A program made the translations under genes and the position numbers. Shown here piece after piece: positions 27,652 through 34,672 of a stretch of 34,672 nucleotides of DNA. Below the pieces are notes generated by a model. That model was not told where the DNA came from. It ran no database searches and was given only the letters and a program-made list of their open reading frames with translations. Position 1 is the stretch's first letter, and every line of letters begins with the position of its first letter. Source of the stretch: Gammaproteobacteria bacterium (GTDB taxonomy: Bacteria; Pseudomonadota; Gammaproteobacteria; Pseudomonadales; Pseudohongiellaceae). Location: positions 1 to 34,672 of the forward strand of contig JAHEHN010000027.1 of assembly GCA_024644515.1 (NCBI GenBank), written 5' to 3'.

Positions 27652-29496
27652 TCACTCAGGCGCGATTTCAAACGCAAACAGGGCATTGCCCGGACGACCT
27701 ACAATGCAGCAGTTACCTGACAGCATATAAACCATACCATCTACGACCACCGGCCCTGATGCATCAAAGGATCCGCCCTGGGCTTCTAGGCCATTGATGG
27801 TTTCAAACTGCGGATTACTATCAAAGGTCCACAATACTTTACCGTCCTCAGCGCTGTAGACACGCATGCCACCGTCGGCAGAACCACTAAAGACGGCGCC
27901 GGGAATAGCGGTGACAGCGGCAGATTGCGTGGCGCGACAGCCACGACCCGCCTGACAGAGTAAATCCTGGGGAGGTGCAACCCATACCCCCTGACCACTG
28001 GCAAGCTCAATACCGTGAACACCGCCCGAGTCTGGATTACCGTACCCCCCAACACCAACATAGGCCATACCGTCCGCGACTGACATGCCCCACCAACCAC
28101 CGGAAGCACTGCCCGGGGCAACATAATATTGCCAGACAAGTGCCCCGTTATTATTCGGATCAAGTGCATGGGCCATGCCGGACTTCTGCGGAATGACAAG
28201 TAATTCCCTGCCATCAGATGTTGAAGTAAGGATGGGTGAGGCAGAAAAATCCACATCCGGGCCAAGTTCAATGGGACAGTTGGCGCTATTACCATCACCG
28301 TTACGACTGCAGCCGGTTATAAAGGCATCATTCGGCGTCATCTGATTCACCCAGACTATTTCGCCAGTTTCGAGATCCATGGCAATAACCGCATCCGAGG
28401 TAATTGGTGCCGGATCGCCATAGGCATTACCGGTAGCGGTATAAAGCAGGCCCCGGTCTGGATCAATAGTCGGCGCATTCCAGATACCCGCGCCGGATGG
28501 ACCATATAGCTGAACACCGGTATCACTGAGTCCGCGCGGCTGAGGCTCATCCATGGTGTAGGTTTTCCAGAGTATCTGCCCGCTGTTGGCATCAAGCTTG
28601 GTAATACTGCCGCGAAAAGTACAACAGGGATAATCAGGCCCGGAGGAGTTGGTTTCTTCCACTACTCCTGCAGAGGGTACGTATAGATTGCCTTCGAACA
28701 GCGTGACCGAACCCGTACCGCGTACACCGGGATGATCTTCTACCCTGGATACCCAGATTTCTTCTCCATTCTGCGCATTCACCGCATACACATTACCGCG
28801 CAGATCCTGAAAAAACACGGCATAGCCATCACCACCTTCAGGCAGGTTTATCGGGCCCACAGACAAGGCACTGCGCACGCCATTGCGCGGCAGGTAGGTC
28901 CAGTAAGTACAACCACTTTTTGCATCAAGGGAATAGATGGCTCCAGCCTTGTTGCCAACAAACAGGCGACCAGAGACCACTGCCGGTTGGGCACGGGGCT
29001 GATCTTCCCCCGGCAGTCCAAACACCCACTTCAGGCGTAAATTGTGAATATTGTCTGCACTCATTCCGGCATCCAGCGCGGCGCGTGCATTACGATGATC
29101 ACTGCCCCAGCCATTCCAGGCCGGCGCCAATGCGGGATTTCCCATGCGCGGATTATCTGCACACAGATTGGTGGTCATGGTCAGATTCAATTCAGACATG
29201 GGACTACCGCTAATATATTCTGAGAGTGACTGCATCTGCCTATTGGTCAGGCCAGACGCCTGAATCCGCATGACTCCCTGAGTCAGTACACGATAGATAG
29301 TTTCCGGGGGCTGCTCTGCCAGTACCGATCTTGCCGGTGCCCGAAGCGCCTCATTAGCCGGCGCCTCATGACATGCTGCACAACGGGCGTTATATAATTC
29401 AGCACTATCCTGCGCCATTACCAACATTGGCAAAAACAGCAGTGGACTCAGCAAAAGCCATTCAAACAGACTCTCAAAAATACGAAAACTTTTCAT
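27652..29496 (-). CDS. Cytochrome c-PQQ beta-propeller dehydrogenase (polyvinyl-alcohol-dehydrogenase-like)
   Basis: A 614-residue exported quinoprotein. After a signal peptide (about 1-28), an N-terminal cytochrome c domain carries CAACH (39-43) and a likely axial Met76 (GVMRIQ). From about 130 on, PQQ/YWTD-type blades repeat, as in GNKAGAIYSLDAKSGCTYWT and GNVYAVNAQNGEEIWV. Two vicinal cysteine pairs, C291-C292 (DYPCCTF) and C596-C597 (GNCCIVG), are notable. An N-terminal heme fused to a PQQ propeller is the layout of polyvinyl alcohol dehydrogenase. The real substrate is unknown; PQQ binding is predicted from the fold. An AGAGGGGG site precedes the ATG. It diverges from the DUF6152 gene. 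Confidence 0.88.
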   Translation of the reverse strand: MKSFRIFESLFEWLLLSPLLFLPMLVMAQDSAELYNARCAACHEAPANEALRAPARSVLAEQPPETIYRVLTQGVMRIQASGLTNRQMQSLSEYISGSPMSELNLTMTTNLCADNPRMGNPALAPAWNGWGSDHRNARAALDAGMSADNIHNLRLKWVFGLPGEDQPRAQPAVVSGRLFVGNKAGAIYSLDAKSGCTYWTYLPRNGVRSALSVGPINLPEGGDGYAVFFQDLRGNVYAVNAQNGEEIWVSRVEDHPGVRGTGSVTLFEGNLYVPSAGVVEETNSSGPDYPCCTFRGSITKLDANSGQILWKTYTMDEPQPRGLSDTGVQLYGPSGAGIWNAPTIDPDRGLLYTATGNAYGDPAPITSDAVIAMDLETGEIVWVNQMTPNDAFITGCSRNGDGNSANCPIELGPDVDFSASPILTSTSDGRELLVIPQKSGMAHALDPNNNGALVWQYYVAPGSASGGWWGMSVADGMAYVGVGGYGNPDSGGVHGIELASGQGVWVAPPQDLLCQAGRGCRATQSAAVTAIPGAVFSGSADGGMRVYSAEDGKVLWTFDSNPQFETINGLEAQGGSFDASGPVVVDGMVYMLSGNCCIVGRPGNALFAFEIAPE

Positions 29497-29710
29497 TTTT
29501 CCCCCTCTGATCAGCGAACCAGGGTGCCGCTTAATCCCGATACTATTCCTAACTAATTAATCCCGTAACCGTACCAAAGCTTACCAGACCACTTTACCTA
29601 ATTGTTGCGTTTTTTGCGTTTTGCAGCGGAGAGGCTTCATGCTATTCTCATTCGCTCATATTCCCACAACCATAAAGCAGGCTGATATTACGGGAAGCTC
29701 AGGGGAAAAA

Positions 29711-30115
29711 ATGAAAAAAATTACTGCATTGTTTGCTGCTGCACTGCTTTTTATAACTGCAGGTGCCGCGCTTGGTCATCATTCCTTTGCCATGTTTGAC
29801 CAGACTACCAAGGTTGAATTCACCGGCATTGTTGCCGAAGTACAATGGACCAATCCACATGTCTGGATCATGGTTGATGTACCTTCTGATGATGGCACTG
29901 ACATAAGTTGGGGAGTTGAGTTCACCAGCAAGGTACATCTGACCCGTCGTGGCTTTTCTCCGGATTTATTTTCTATCGGGGATGAAGTGACCTTTTCTGT
30001 CAGCCCCTATGCTGATGGTAGTCCCGGCGGCAGATTCTTCTGGGTACAACTGGCTAACGGTACATATTATTGCGATGTCGGTGCCGCTCAACGTGTTTGT
30101 CAGGAAAGGAACTAA
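29711..30115 (+). CDS. Exported DUF6152 family protein
   Basis: A 134-residue protein with a signal peptide (about 1-22, ending GAALG). The mature start HHSFAMFDQTTKVEFTG and the segment WTNPHVWIMVDV are typical of DUF6152, a small beta-rich periplasmic family of unknown function. The frame is open from 29621, but the ATG at 29711 has a strong AGGGGA site 5 nt upstream and gives the signal peptide directly. Two cysteines near the C-terminus (YYCDVG, RVCQERN) could form a disulfide. It is followed 60 nt later by the next gene on the same strand, and the two probably form one operon. Confidence 0.85.
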   Translation: MKKITALFAAALLFITAGAALGHHSFAMFDQTTKVEFTGIVAEVQWTNPHVWIMVDVPSDDGTDISWGVEFTSKVHLTRRGFSPDLFSIGDEVTFSVSPYADGSPGGRFFWVQLANGTYYCDVGAAQRVCQERN

Positions 30116-30175
30116 ACCCCGATAGCGGGTAAACCCATTCAAGAAAAATCATAACCAATCAGCCGAAGCCTTCTT

Positions 30176-30976
30176 ATGAAATATTTCTCTTTGATACGCA
30201 CTACCTGTTTTAGCTACTTTGTAATTTTCCTGAGCGCCCAGCTTTTCGGTGTTGCTGCAAATGCCCAGGACGATGTTGTTTATCCAGCCAATGCCGAAAA
30301 CGTCAGTTATGCCGGACTCGACCAGTTACCTGACTGGCGCGGGCTCTGGTTTCCTGCTTTTGGCCAGGTTGGCGGTGGCGATCCTGTTCTGATTGGCGAA
30401 GCCAAAACACTCTGGGAAATGCATCAGGCCAGACTGGCGGCGGACCCCAATTATGAAGTCCCGGAAACTGCCAATAACTGCGAACCTGACGGCTTTCCCT
30501 ACATAATGAATTTTCCCTACAGCCTGGAGTTTCTGTTTACGCCAGGAAAAATCACTGTGATTCAGGAAGCACTGATGCAGGTACGCCGGATTTTTACTGA
30601 CGGCCGTCCCATGCCTTCGCGCGAGGAACTTGATCCAAACTATTTTGGCTATTCACGTGGGCACTGGGAAGGCGATACTCTCGTGGTTACTACCATCGGC
30701 ACTCAACCAGGTCAGCGCCTTGGTCGTCCGGGCATTACCAACAGTGACCAGCTTACCGTTACCGAACGAATTTACCTGGACCCTGAAAATGAAGATCAGC
30801 TCCATCTCGACTTCACCTTCGAAGATCCAAAAGTACTCGCCGAACCCTGGCACCTGACCTATACCTATAGTCGTGACCGCACCTGGGAACAGATCGAATA
30901 TATTTGTTCACAGAACAATCGGCATATTCTCGATGCTGATGGTCAGACCCTGCCACCGGAAGAACTGCATAGATAA
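30176..30976 (+). CDS. Exported protein of unknown function (GHWEGDTLVV family)
   Basis: A 266-residue protein with a signal peptide (about 1-30, ending ANAQ). I cannot name its family. The segment YFGYSRGHWEGDTLVVTTIG is shared by many secreted proteins that I know from gene neighbourhoods with DUF6152; a later stretch HLDFTFEDPKVLAEPWHLTY also fits that group. Two cysteines (NNCEPDG, EYICSQN) could pair. The upstream context (DUF6152, PQQ dehydrogenase) suggests work in the same extracytoplasmic pathway. A strong bidirectional terminator follows it. The function remains open. Confidence 0.75.
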   Translation: MKYFSLIRTTCFSYFVIFLSAQLFGVAANAQDDVVYPANAENVSYAGLDQLPDWRGLWFPAFGQVGGGDPVLIGEAKTLWEMHQARLAADPNYEVPETANNCEPDGFPYIMNFPYSLEFLFTPGKITVIQEALMQVRRIFTDGRPMPSREELDPNYFGYSRGHWEGDTLVVTTIGTQPGQRLGRPGITNSDQLTVTERIYLDPENEDQLHLDFTFEDPKVLAEPWHLTYTYSRDRTWEQIEYICSQNNRHILDADGQTLPPEELHR

Positions 30977-30990
30977 TTAATCACCGAACA

Positions 30991-31022
30991 AAAAAAAGCC
31001 CGATTAAAACCGGGCTTTTTTT
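30991..31022. terminator. Bidirectional intrinsic terminator between two convergent genes
   Basis: AAAAAAAGCCCG (30991-31002) and CGGGCTTTTTTT (31011-31022) form a 12-bp stem with an 8-nt loop, with a U-tract on both strands. It lies 14 nt after the plus-strand gene's stop and 18 nt past the minus-strand tannase-family stop, so it serves both. Confidence 0.85.
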
Positions 31023-31040
31023 ATACCAGTATTAAAAGCA

Positions 31041-32726
31041 CTACTCGACGCAGGAAAAATTCTCCGCACTATTAATATCACCCCGACCGTTATAACGCGG
31101 CCACTCAGGATAATGACATACCGGACGCGTACGACCGGCTGTCGCCTGATTGGCATCACTGGCCACCAGCTCACCAGGGGCCTGACCTCTTTCCACCCAG
31201 GCTTCCAGTGCATCAAGGCTTGAAAGACGTGCGTTAAATACTCCGGTGACATGGCCCATGCCCGGAATGGTATAGAACTTCACAAAATCAGACAGCGCCT
31301 CTTCATCATAACGCTGCTGCAATCGTTCCCAGTACTGGATCGAAGAGTACACAGGAATAAAATCATCCACCCTGCCATGAAAATAAATCAGCTTGCCACC
31401 ATTGTCCCGAAAGCGATCAATGTTGACGCTATTGGCACTGATCAACTCTACCAGTTCACCGATGCGCCCCGCATACTGTCCCGGATCAAAATCATTCATG
31501 GTATCCAGTGTCAGGTCCTGGGCGATGGCATAACGGGGTGTGGCATCACCGGGTCCATACTGAAGCGCCTGCTGCGGCCCTTCCCGTCCCAGATTGGTGC
31601 TGCCGCCGTCCATAAATGTGGAGCCCTCAAAAGGGGTCCACTTCGGAAACACAGAGGTCAGCTCATCATCTGCAAAGACACTGAAGCCAAGATCATAGGG
31701 AGTATCCATGACATTAAGCGCTTCAATCTGCGCATCAGACAAACAACGGTCACTGGTATCCGCACCATTGTCACAGCGAACCGGATTGTCCGAAGTGGTC
31801 AGCCTGAAATCTTCAGTCTCTTCCAGACAGGCTTCAACATTACTGATGATGCCATCTTCTGCCCGATCCAGATCATCACAGGCGGCATACACCGCTCCCA
31901 CATAACTCTCAATTTTTGCCGGACTGATCCAGCTGTCACCATTGTTGGCCAACAGAGCCCGGGCATAGCGATTGGCTGAAAGATGCAGCATCACCACGTT
32001 ATGTGCCGGATAGCCTGCTACGGCGCCATGGTAATCATCAGGATAACGCTGCACTGCATCGAATGCCTCATGTCCACCCTGGGAGCCCCCGATAATATAA
32101 TTGTACTGGGATGCCGTGCCATAGCGGGCCTGAACCAGATGCATGGCCACATCATGGGTTTTCTTGATTTGCTCATGACCGTAATTTCTCAACGCTTCCT
32201 CATACAGGAAGAAGCTGCCATCAAAACCGGGTAAACGGGATTTGTGTCCTGAATCACTGCCAAGGGTCACATAACCCCGGGCCAGTGGCGTTTCTTCTGA
32301 AGCCGGCTGCTTGGCATAATGTCCCAGACCGGTAATGACACGACCATTGAAGCCGCCACCACCCAATTGCAGGGATTTACCATTCCAGTCACTGGGCAGG
32401 TTCACCTGGAACTCTATATCCGGAGCGCTATACGTCACGGGATGGATATTACCTTTCACCTGACAGAATTCGCCGTTGCTATTATCCCGGGCATTGGCAC
32501 GCACCAGTTCGGTGGCAAAAATGGTCGCGCCTGTCGTGCCAAGACCAATGCCTGATGCCGGTATTTTTAAACCGTTGAGCGCGGCGCACGCTTGTGCCGC
32601 GTTCAGACTGGCCAGTTTGGGGCGCCAGGAAACATCCTGGGCCAAAGCCCCGCTGCCAAGGCAAATACTGGCTACCACTGATACCAGGCCTTTGATTATT
32701 ATTGATTTTTTAGCAGGTGTTGCCAT
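31041..32726 (-). CDS. Tannase/feruloyl-esterase family hydrolase, exported
   Basis: A 561-residue alpha/beta hydrolase with a signal peptide (cleavage near ALA-Q, about residue 29). The nucleophile elbow IIGGSQGGHEAF places Ser215; the acid is Asp454 or Asp455 (FHGRVDDFIP) and the base His492 (PGMGHV). Family members normally have cysteines next to the Ser and His (the CS-D-HC disulfide); here those positions are Gly214 and Val493. Several other cysteines (Cys88, 283, 300, 318, 328) could stabilise the lid. It likely cleaves an ester of an aromatic or phenolic compound, but the substrate is unknown. The ATG at 32726 has a GGGGGA site; an upstream frame to 32756 was not used. Confidence 0.87.
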   Translation of the reverse strand: MATPAKKSIIIKGLVSVVASICLGSGALAQDVSWRPKLASLNAAQACAALNGLKIPASGIGLGTTGATIFATELVRANARDNSNGEFCQVKGNIHPVTYSAPDIEFQVNLPSDWNGKSLQLGGGGFNGRVITGLGHYAKQPASEETPLARGYVTLGSDSGHKSRLPGFDGSFFLYEEALRNYGHEQIKKTHDVAMHLVQARYGTASQYNYIIGGSQGGHEAFDAVQRYPDDYHGAVAGYPAHNVVMLHLSANRYARALLANNGDSWISPAKIESYVGAVYAACDDLDRAEDGIISNVEACLEETEDFRLTTSDNPVRCDNGADTSDRCLSDAQIEALNVMDTPYDLGFSVFADDELTSVFPKWTPFEGSTFMDGGSTNLGREGPQQALQYGPGDATPRYAIAQDLTLDTMNDFDPGQYAGRIGELVELISANSVNIDRFRDNGGKLIYFHGRVDDFIPVYSSIQYWERLQQRYDEEALSDFVKFYTIPGMGHVTGVFNARLSSLDALEAWVERGQAPGELVASDANQATAGRTRPVCHYPEWPRYNGRGDINSAENFSCVE

Positions 32727-32789
32727 GGATTCCCCCTTCTCCAGATAAATAGTCAACAGGCAGCAATATTCCTGTTTTTTGCACCCCGT

Positions 32790-32840
32790 TGCAAATGCTT
32801 AATAGAGTCCCCATATAGTATTTACAGGATGTGATAGAAT
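32790..32840 (+). promoter_or_regulatory. Candidate ssrA promoter(s)
   Basis: Two overlapping options exist. One is TTGCAA (32790-32795), 18 bp, TATAGT (32814-32819), which would leave a short leader to be removed by RNase P. The other is TAGAAT (32835-32840), whose predicted start lies about 5 nt before the mature 5' end but which has no good -35. I cannot decide between them. Confidence 0.4.
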
Positions 32841-32947
32841 GTCCTTTCTTCTGGGGGTGATTTGGATTCGACGCCGGTACTAAAACCCAGGGTGCATGTC
32901 GAGAGGGTAGTAACTCTCGTAAAAAAATTGCTGCAACTTTTTTAGTT

Positions 32948-32980
32948 GCCAACGACGATACGTACGCTCTAGCCGCTTAA
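32948..32980 (+). other. tmRNA-encoded proteolysis tag ORF
   Basis: Codons GCC AAC GAC GAT ACG TAC GCT CTA GCC GCT TAA encode ANDDTYALAA, added after the alanine carried by tmRNA. The LAA end recognised by ClpXP is kept. E. coli uses ANDENYALAA and Pseudomonas ANDDNYALAA, so the Thr is a one-residue variant. Confidence 0.93.
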
Positions 32981-33198
32981 AGACCTTAAGTTAGGCTAGC
33001 GATTGCCAAGGGATGCCTGTAAACCGGAAGCAATTGTCATATAGAACAGGATCGACCCAACAGTGCGTTCGCCGCCGAGGGTCTAAACATTTAGCGAACT
33101 CGCCCTAAACACCCTGCCAGTCGGGTCGTGATGGGCTAACTCAATAGATATGGCTAAACATGTAGACCTCTAGGCAGAGGGCTGACGGACGCGGGTTC

Positions 33199-33218
33199 AA
33201 TTCCCGCCGCCTCCACCA
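33199..33218 (+). other. Probable attachment site (attL) at the ssrA 3' end
   Basis: The last 20 nt of ssrA, covering the T-loop, acceptor arm and CCA, are the standard crossover target of P4-type integrases. The integrase next door makes integration here likely. A matching repeat (attR) is expected beyond the right edge and could not be checked; the exact core length is unknown. Confidence 0.55.
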
Positions 33219-33249
33219 ACCAAGGGTTCAATGAGAACCAAGAAAGACC

Positions 33250-33287
33250 AAAAAAGCCCGTATATCCCAGTGATTTCGGGCTTTTTT
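33250..33287 (+). terminator. Intrinsic terminator downstream of ssrA
   Basis: AAAAAAGCCCG (33250-33260) pairs with CGGGCTTTTTT (33277-33287), an 11-bp stem with a 16-nt loop and a six-U run. It also has a U-tract on the minus strand. A smaller hairpin, GGTTC/GAACC, lies between it and the tmRNA end. Confidence 0.8.
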
Positions 33288-33330
33288 AATGCCTATAGCG
33301 TCCACTGAATACCCAGACAATCCAGCTTTT

Positions 33331-33384
33331 ATAGTAGTACGCATAGTAGTATGATGCTGAAAAGACCTCGACCGGTACTACTAA
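33331..33384. repeat. TAGTAGTA repeats in the integrase leader
   Basis: ATAGTAGTA occurs at 33331-33339 and again at 33343-33351 (12-bp period). Its inverse TACTACTA is at 33377-33384, immediately before the integrase ATG. Such repeats could be arm-type integrase or excisionase sites, or an operator for autoregulation. No clear Shine-Dalgarno site is present between the last repeat and the ATG. Confidence 0.5.
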
Positions 33385-33385
33385 A

Positions 33386-34633
33386 ATGGCCCGTACTACC
33401 AAACCCCTGACCAACACGGAAATCAGCAACGCCAAGCCCAGGAACAAGGTATATACCCTATCTGATGGTGGGGGCCTGCAGCTGCGTATCATGCCCAACG
33501 GCTCCAAAACCTGGCTACTGGACTATTACAGGCCCTATACCAAAGCCCGCACCTGTATCAGCTTTGGTGCTTTCCCAGCCCTTTCCCTGGCTGCCGCCCG
33601 CCGCAAGCGCGATGAGACGAAAGCCCTCCTGGCGCAAGGCATAGACCCCAAAGAGCACCGCGAAGAGGAGAATCTGAAGAACGAGGCCGCACACAGCAAT
33701 ACCCTGAAGAATGTGGCCCGGCAATGGCTGGAGGTCAAGAAAACCAAGGTTACCCCCGATCATGCAGAGGACTCCTGGCGGTCACTGGAACTCCACGTAT
33801 TTCCCGCTCTTGGGACTACACCGATACACAAAATAACCGCAATCAAGGCCATTGATACCCTCAAACCCATTGCCGCCAGGGGCAACCTCGAAACCGTCAA
33901 GCGTCTCTGCCAGCGCCTGAATGAAATCATGACCTTTGCCGCCAATACTGGCCTTGTTAGTGCCAATCCGTTGACCGGTATTGGTAAAGCCTTCCAGTCC
34001 CCCGGAAAACAGCATCAACCTACGATTACCCCCGGCCAGCTTCCCGCTTTGATGCGAACCCTGGCCAACGCCAGCATCAGGCGCACCACCCGTTGCCTGA
34101 TCGAATGGCAACTGCATACCATGGTGCGCCCCGGTGAGGCAGCAGGAACGCGCTGGGATGAAATCGACCTGGAAAAGAAGCTCTGGACGATACCCGCAGG
34201 CAGAATGAAGCAAAAACGGTCTCATTCAGTCCCACTATCTCCCCAGGCACTTCAGTTACTGGAACTGATGAAACCTATCAGCGGCAGAAGCGAATTCGTC
34301 TTTCCCTCGGACAGAAACCCCAAAAGCCATACTCACCCCCAGACAGCCAATATGGCGCTGAAGCGGATGGGATTTGGCAAGCAACTGGTTGCGCATGGCT
34401 TAAGAGCGCTTGCCAGCACTACGCTGAATGAACAGGGCTTCGATCCTGAAATCATTGAGGCTGCCCTTGCCCATGTCGGAAAAAATGAAGTCCGCAATGC
34501 CTACAACCGCGCCCAGTATATTGAACGGCGAATCCCCCTCATGAAATGGTGGAGCGAGCATATTGAAAAGGCCGCAACAGGCAACATGAGCATGACAGGC
34601 ACTGCAGCGCTGTCAATAATAGCCAACGGTTAA
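33386..34633 (+). CDS. P4-type tyrosine integrase
   Basis: Site-specific recombinase of 415 residues that would insert and excise the island at ssrA. The N-terminal arm-binding domain (DUF4102-like, about 1-90) shows TLSDGGGLQLRIMPNGSKTW and ISFGAFPALSLAAARRKRDE. A core-binding SAM-like domain covers about 105-205 (LKNVARQWLEVKK). The catalytic domain contains Arg248 (MVRPGEAAGTRW), a lysine near 275-277 (RMKQKRSHSVPLS), His337 and Arg340 (AHGLRALAST), His363 (LAHVGKNEVRNAYNR) and the nucleophile Tyr373. All key residues are intact, so it is probably active. Transcription runs away from ssrA into the island. The C-terminal 20 residues are not conserved-looking. After the stop, 34634-34672 holds nothing recognisable. 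Confidence 0.95.
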   Translation: MARTTKPLTNTEISNAKPRNKVYTLSDGGGLQLRIMPNGSKTWLLDYYRPYTKARTCISFGAFPALSLAAARRKRDETKALLAQGIDPKEHREEENLKNEAAHSNTLKNVARQWLEVKKTKVTPDHAEDSWRSLELHVFPALGTTPIHKITAIKAIDTLKPIAARGNLETVKRLCQRLNEIMTFAANTGLVSANPLTGIGKAFQSPGKQHQPTITPGQLPALMRTLANASIRRTTRCLIEWQLHTMVRPGEAAGTRWDEIDLEKKLWTIPAGRMKQKRSHSVPLSPQALQLLELMKPISGRSEFVFPSDRNPKSHTHPQTANMALKRMGFGKQLVAHGLRALASTTLNEQGFDPEIIEAALAHVGKNEVRNAYNRAQYIERRIPLMKWWSEHIEKAATGNMSMTGTAALSIIANG

Positions 34634-34672
34634 TCCGGACATTTTGACTGCTCTATCATTTCACGCGCCAGA

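Larger units (their letters stand above)
32853..33218 (+). ncRNA. ssrA: Transfer-messenger RNA (tmRNA)
   Basis: The 366-nt RNA rescues stalled ribosomes together with SmpB. The 5' end GGGGGUG pairs with CGCCUCC before the 3' ACCA to make the acceptor stem, and the conserved UUUGGAUUCGACG and T-arm GGGUUCAAUUCCCGC are present. The resume codon is GCC at 32948 and the encoded tag ends in TAA at 32978-32980. The terminal CCA (33216-33218) is encoded. A terminator follows 32 nt later. The 3' end is the usual attachment site for integrases, and a P4-type integrase begins 167 bp downstream. Confidence 0.97.

Overview
This window is chromosomal DNA of a gammaproteobacterium, probably from the Pseudomonadales side of the class. 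The order recN / grpE-dnaK-dnaJ-dapB-carA-carB-greA / yhbY / rlmE-ftsH-folP-glmM, with fur, bamE, rnfH, ratA and smpB alongside, is close to that of Pseudomonas. The exported enzyme families further right are common in marine gammaproteobacteria. The taxonomic placement is inference from gene order and protein sequence, not from a phylogeny.

Region 1 (1-16.3 kb) is a housekeeping block, mostly on the minus strand. From upstream to downstream it holds the heat-shock operon grpE-dnaK-dnaJ, then dapB, carA-carB-greA and rlmE-ftsH-folP-glmM (glmM is cut by the left edge). A heat-shock (sigma-32) type promoter lies before grpE and a weaker one with the same 13-bp spacer lies before dnaK. Hairpin-plus-U-tract terminators follow dnaJ's upstream neighbour dnaK, dapB, ftsH and fur. 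yhbY and recN point the other way; both have a -10-like hexamer almost touching the ATG.

Region 2 (16.3-20.3 kb) holds fur, bamE, the rnfH-ratA-transporter operon and smpB. The recN-fur gap carries a compact array: a terminator, a REP-like palindrome with a GTAG head, tandem heptamers and a 9-bp terminal inverted repeat.

Region 3 (20.3-32.7 kb) is accessory and almost wholly exported. One operon encodes an ankyrin-repeat protein, a diheme planctomycete-type (DUF1587/1592/1588/1585/1595) cytochrome, a Tat-exported DUF1552 protein and a metallo-beta-lactamase-fold hydrolase. Next come a DsbA-like thioredoxin with a CPEC active site, a cytochrome c-PQQ propeller fusion like polyvinyl alcohol dehydrogenase, a DUF6152 protein, an unnamed secreted protein and a tannase/feruloyl-esterase-family hydrolase. 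Together these suggest periplasmic oxidation and hydrolysis of an unknown organic substrate. This block separates smpB from ssrA, whose products work together.

Region 4 (32.8-34.7 kb) holds ssrA (tmRNA, tag ANDDTYALAA) and, 167 bp beyond its CCA end, a P4-type tyrosine integrase. This is the left edge of a genomic island that runs off the right side of the window.

Most promising for undescribed biology is the ankyrin/PSD-cytochrome/DUF1552/MBL operon with its neighbours. No CRISPR array, complete IS element, rRNA or ordinary tRNA was seen.
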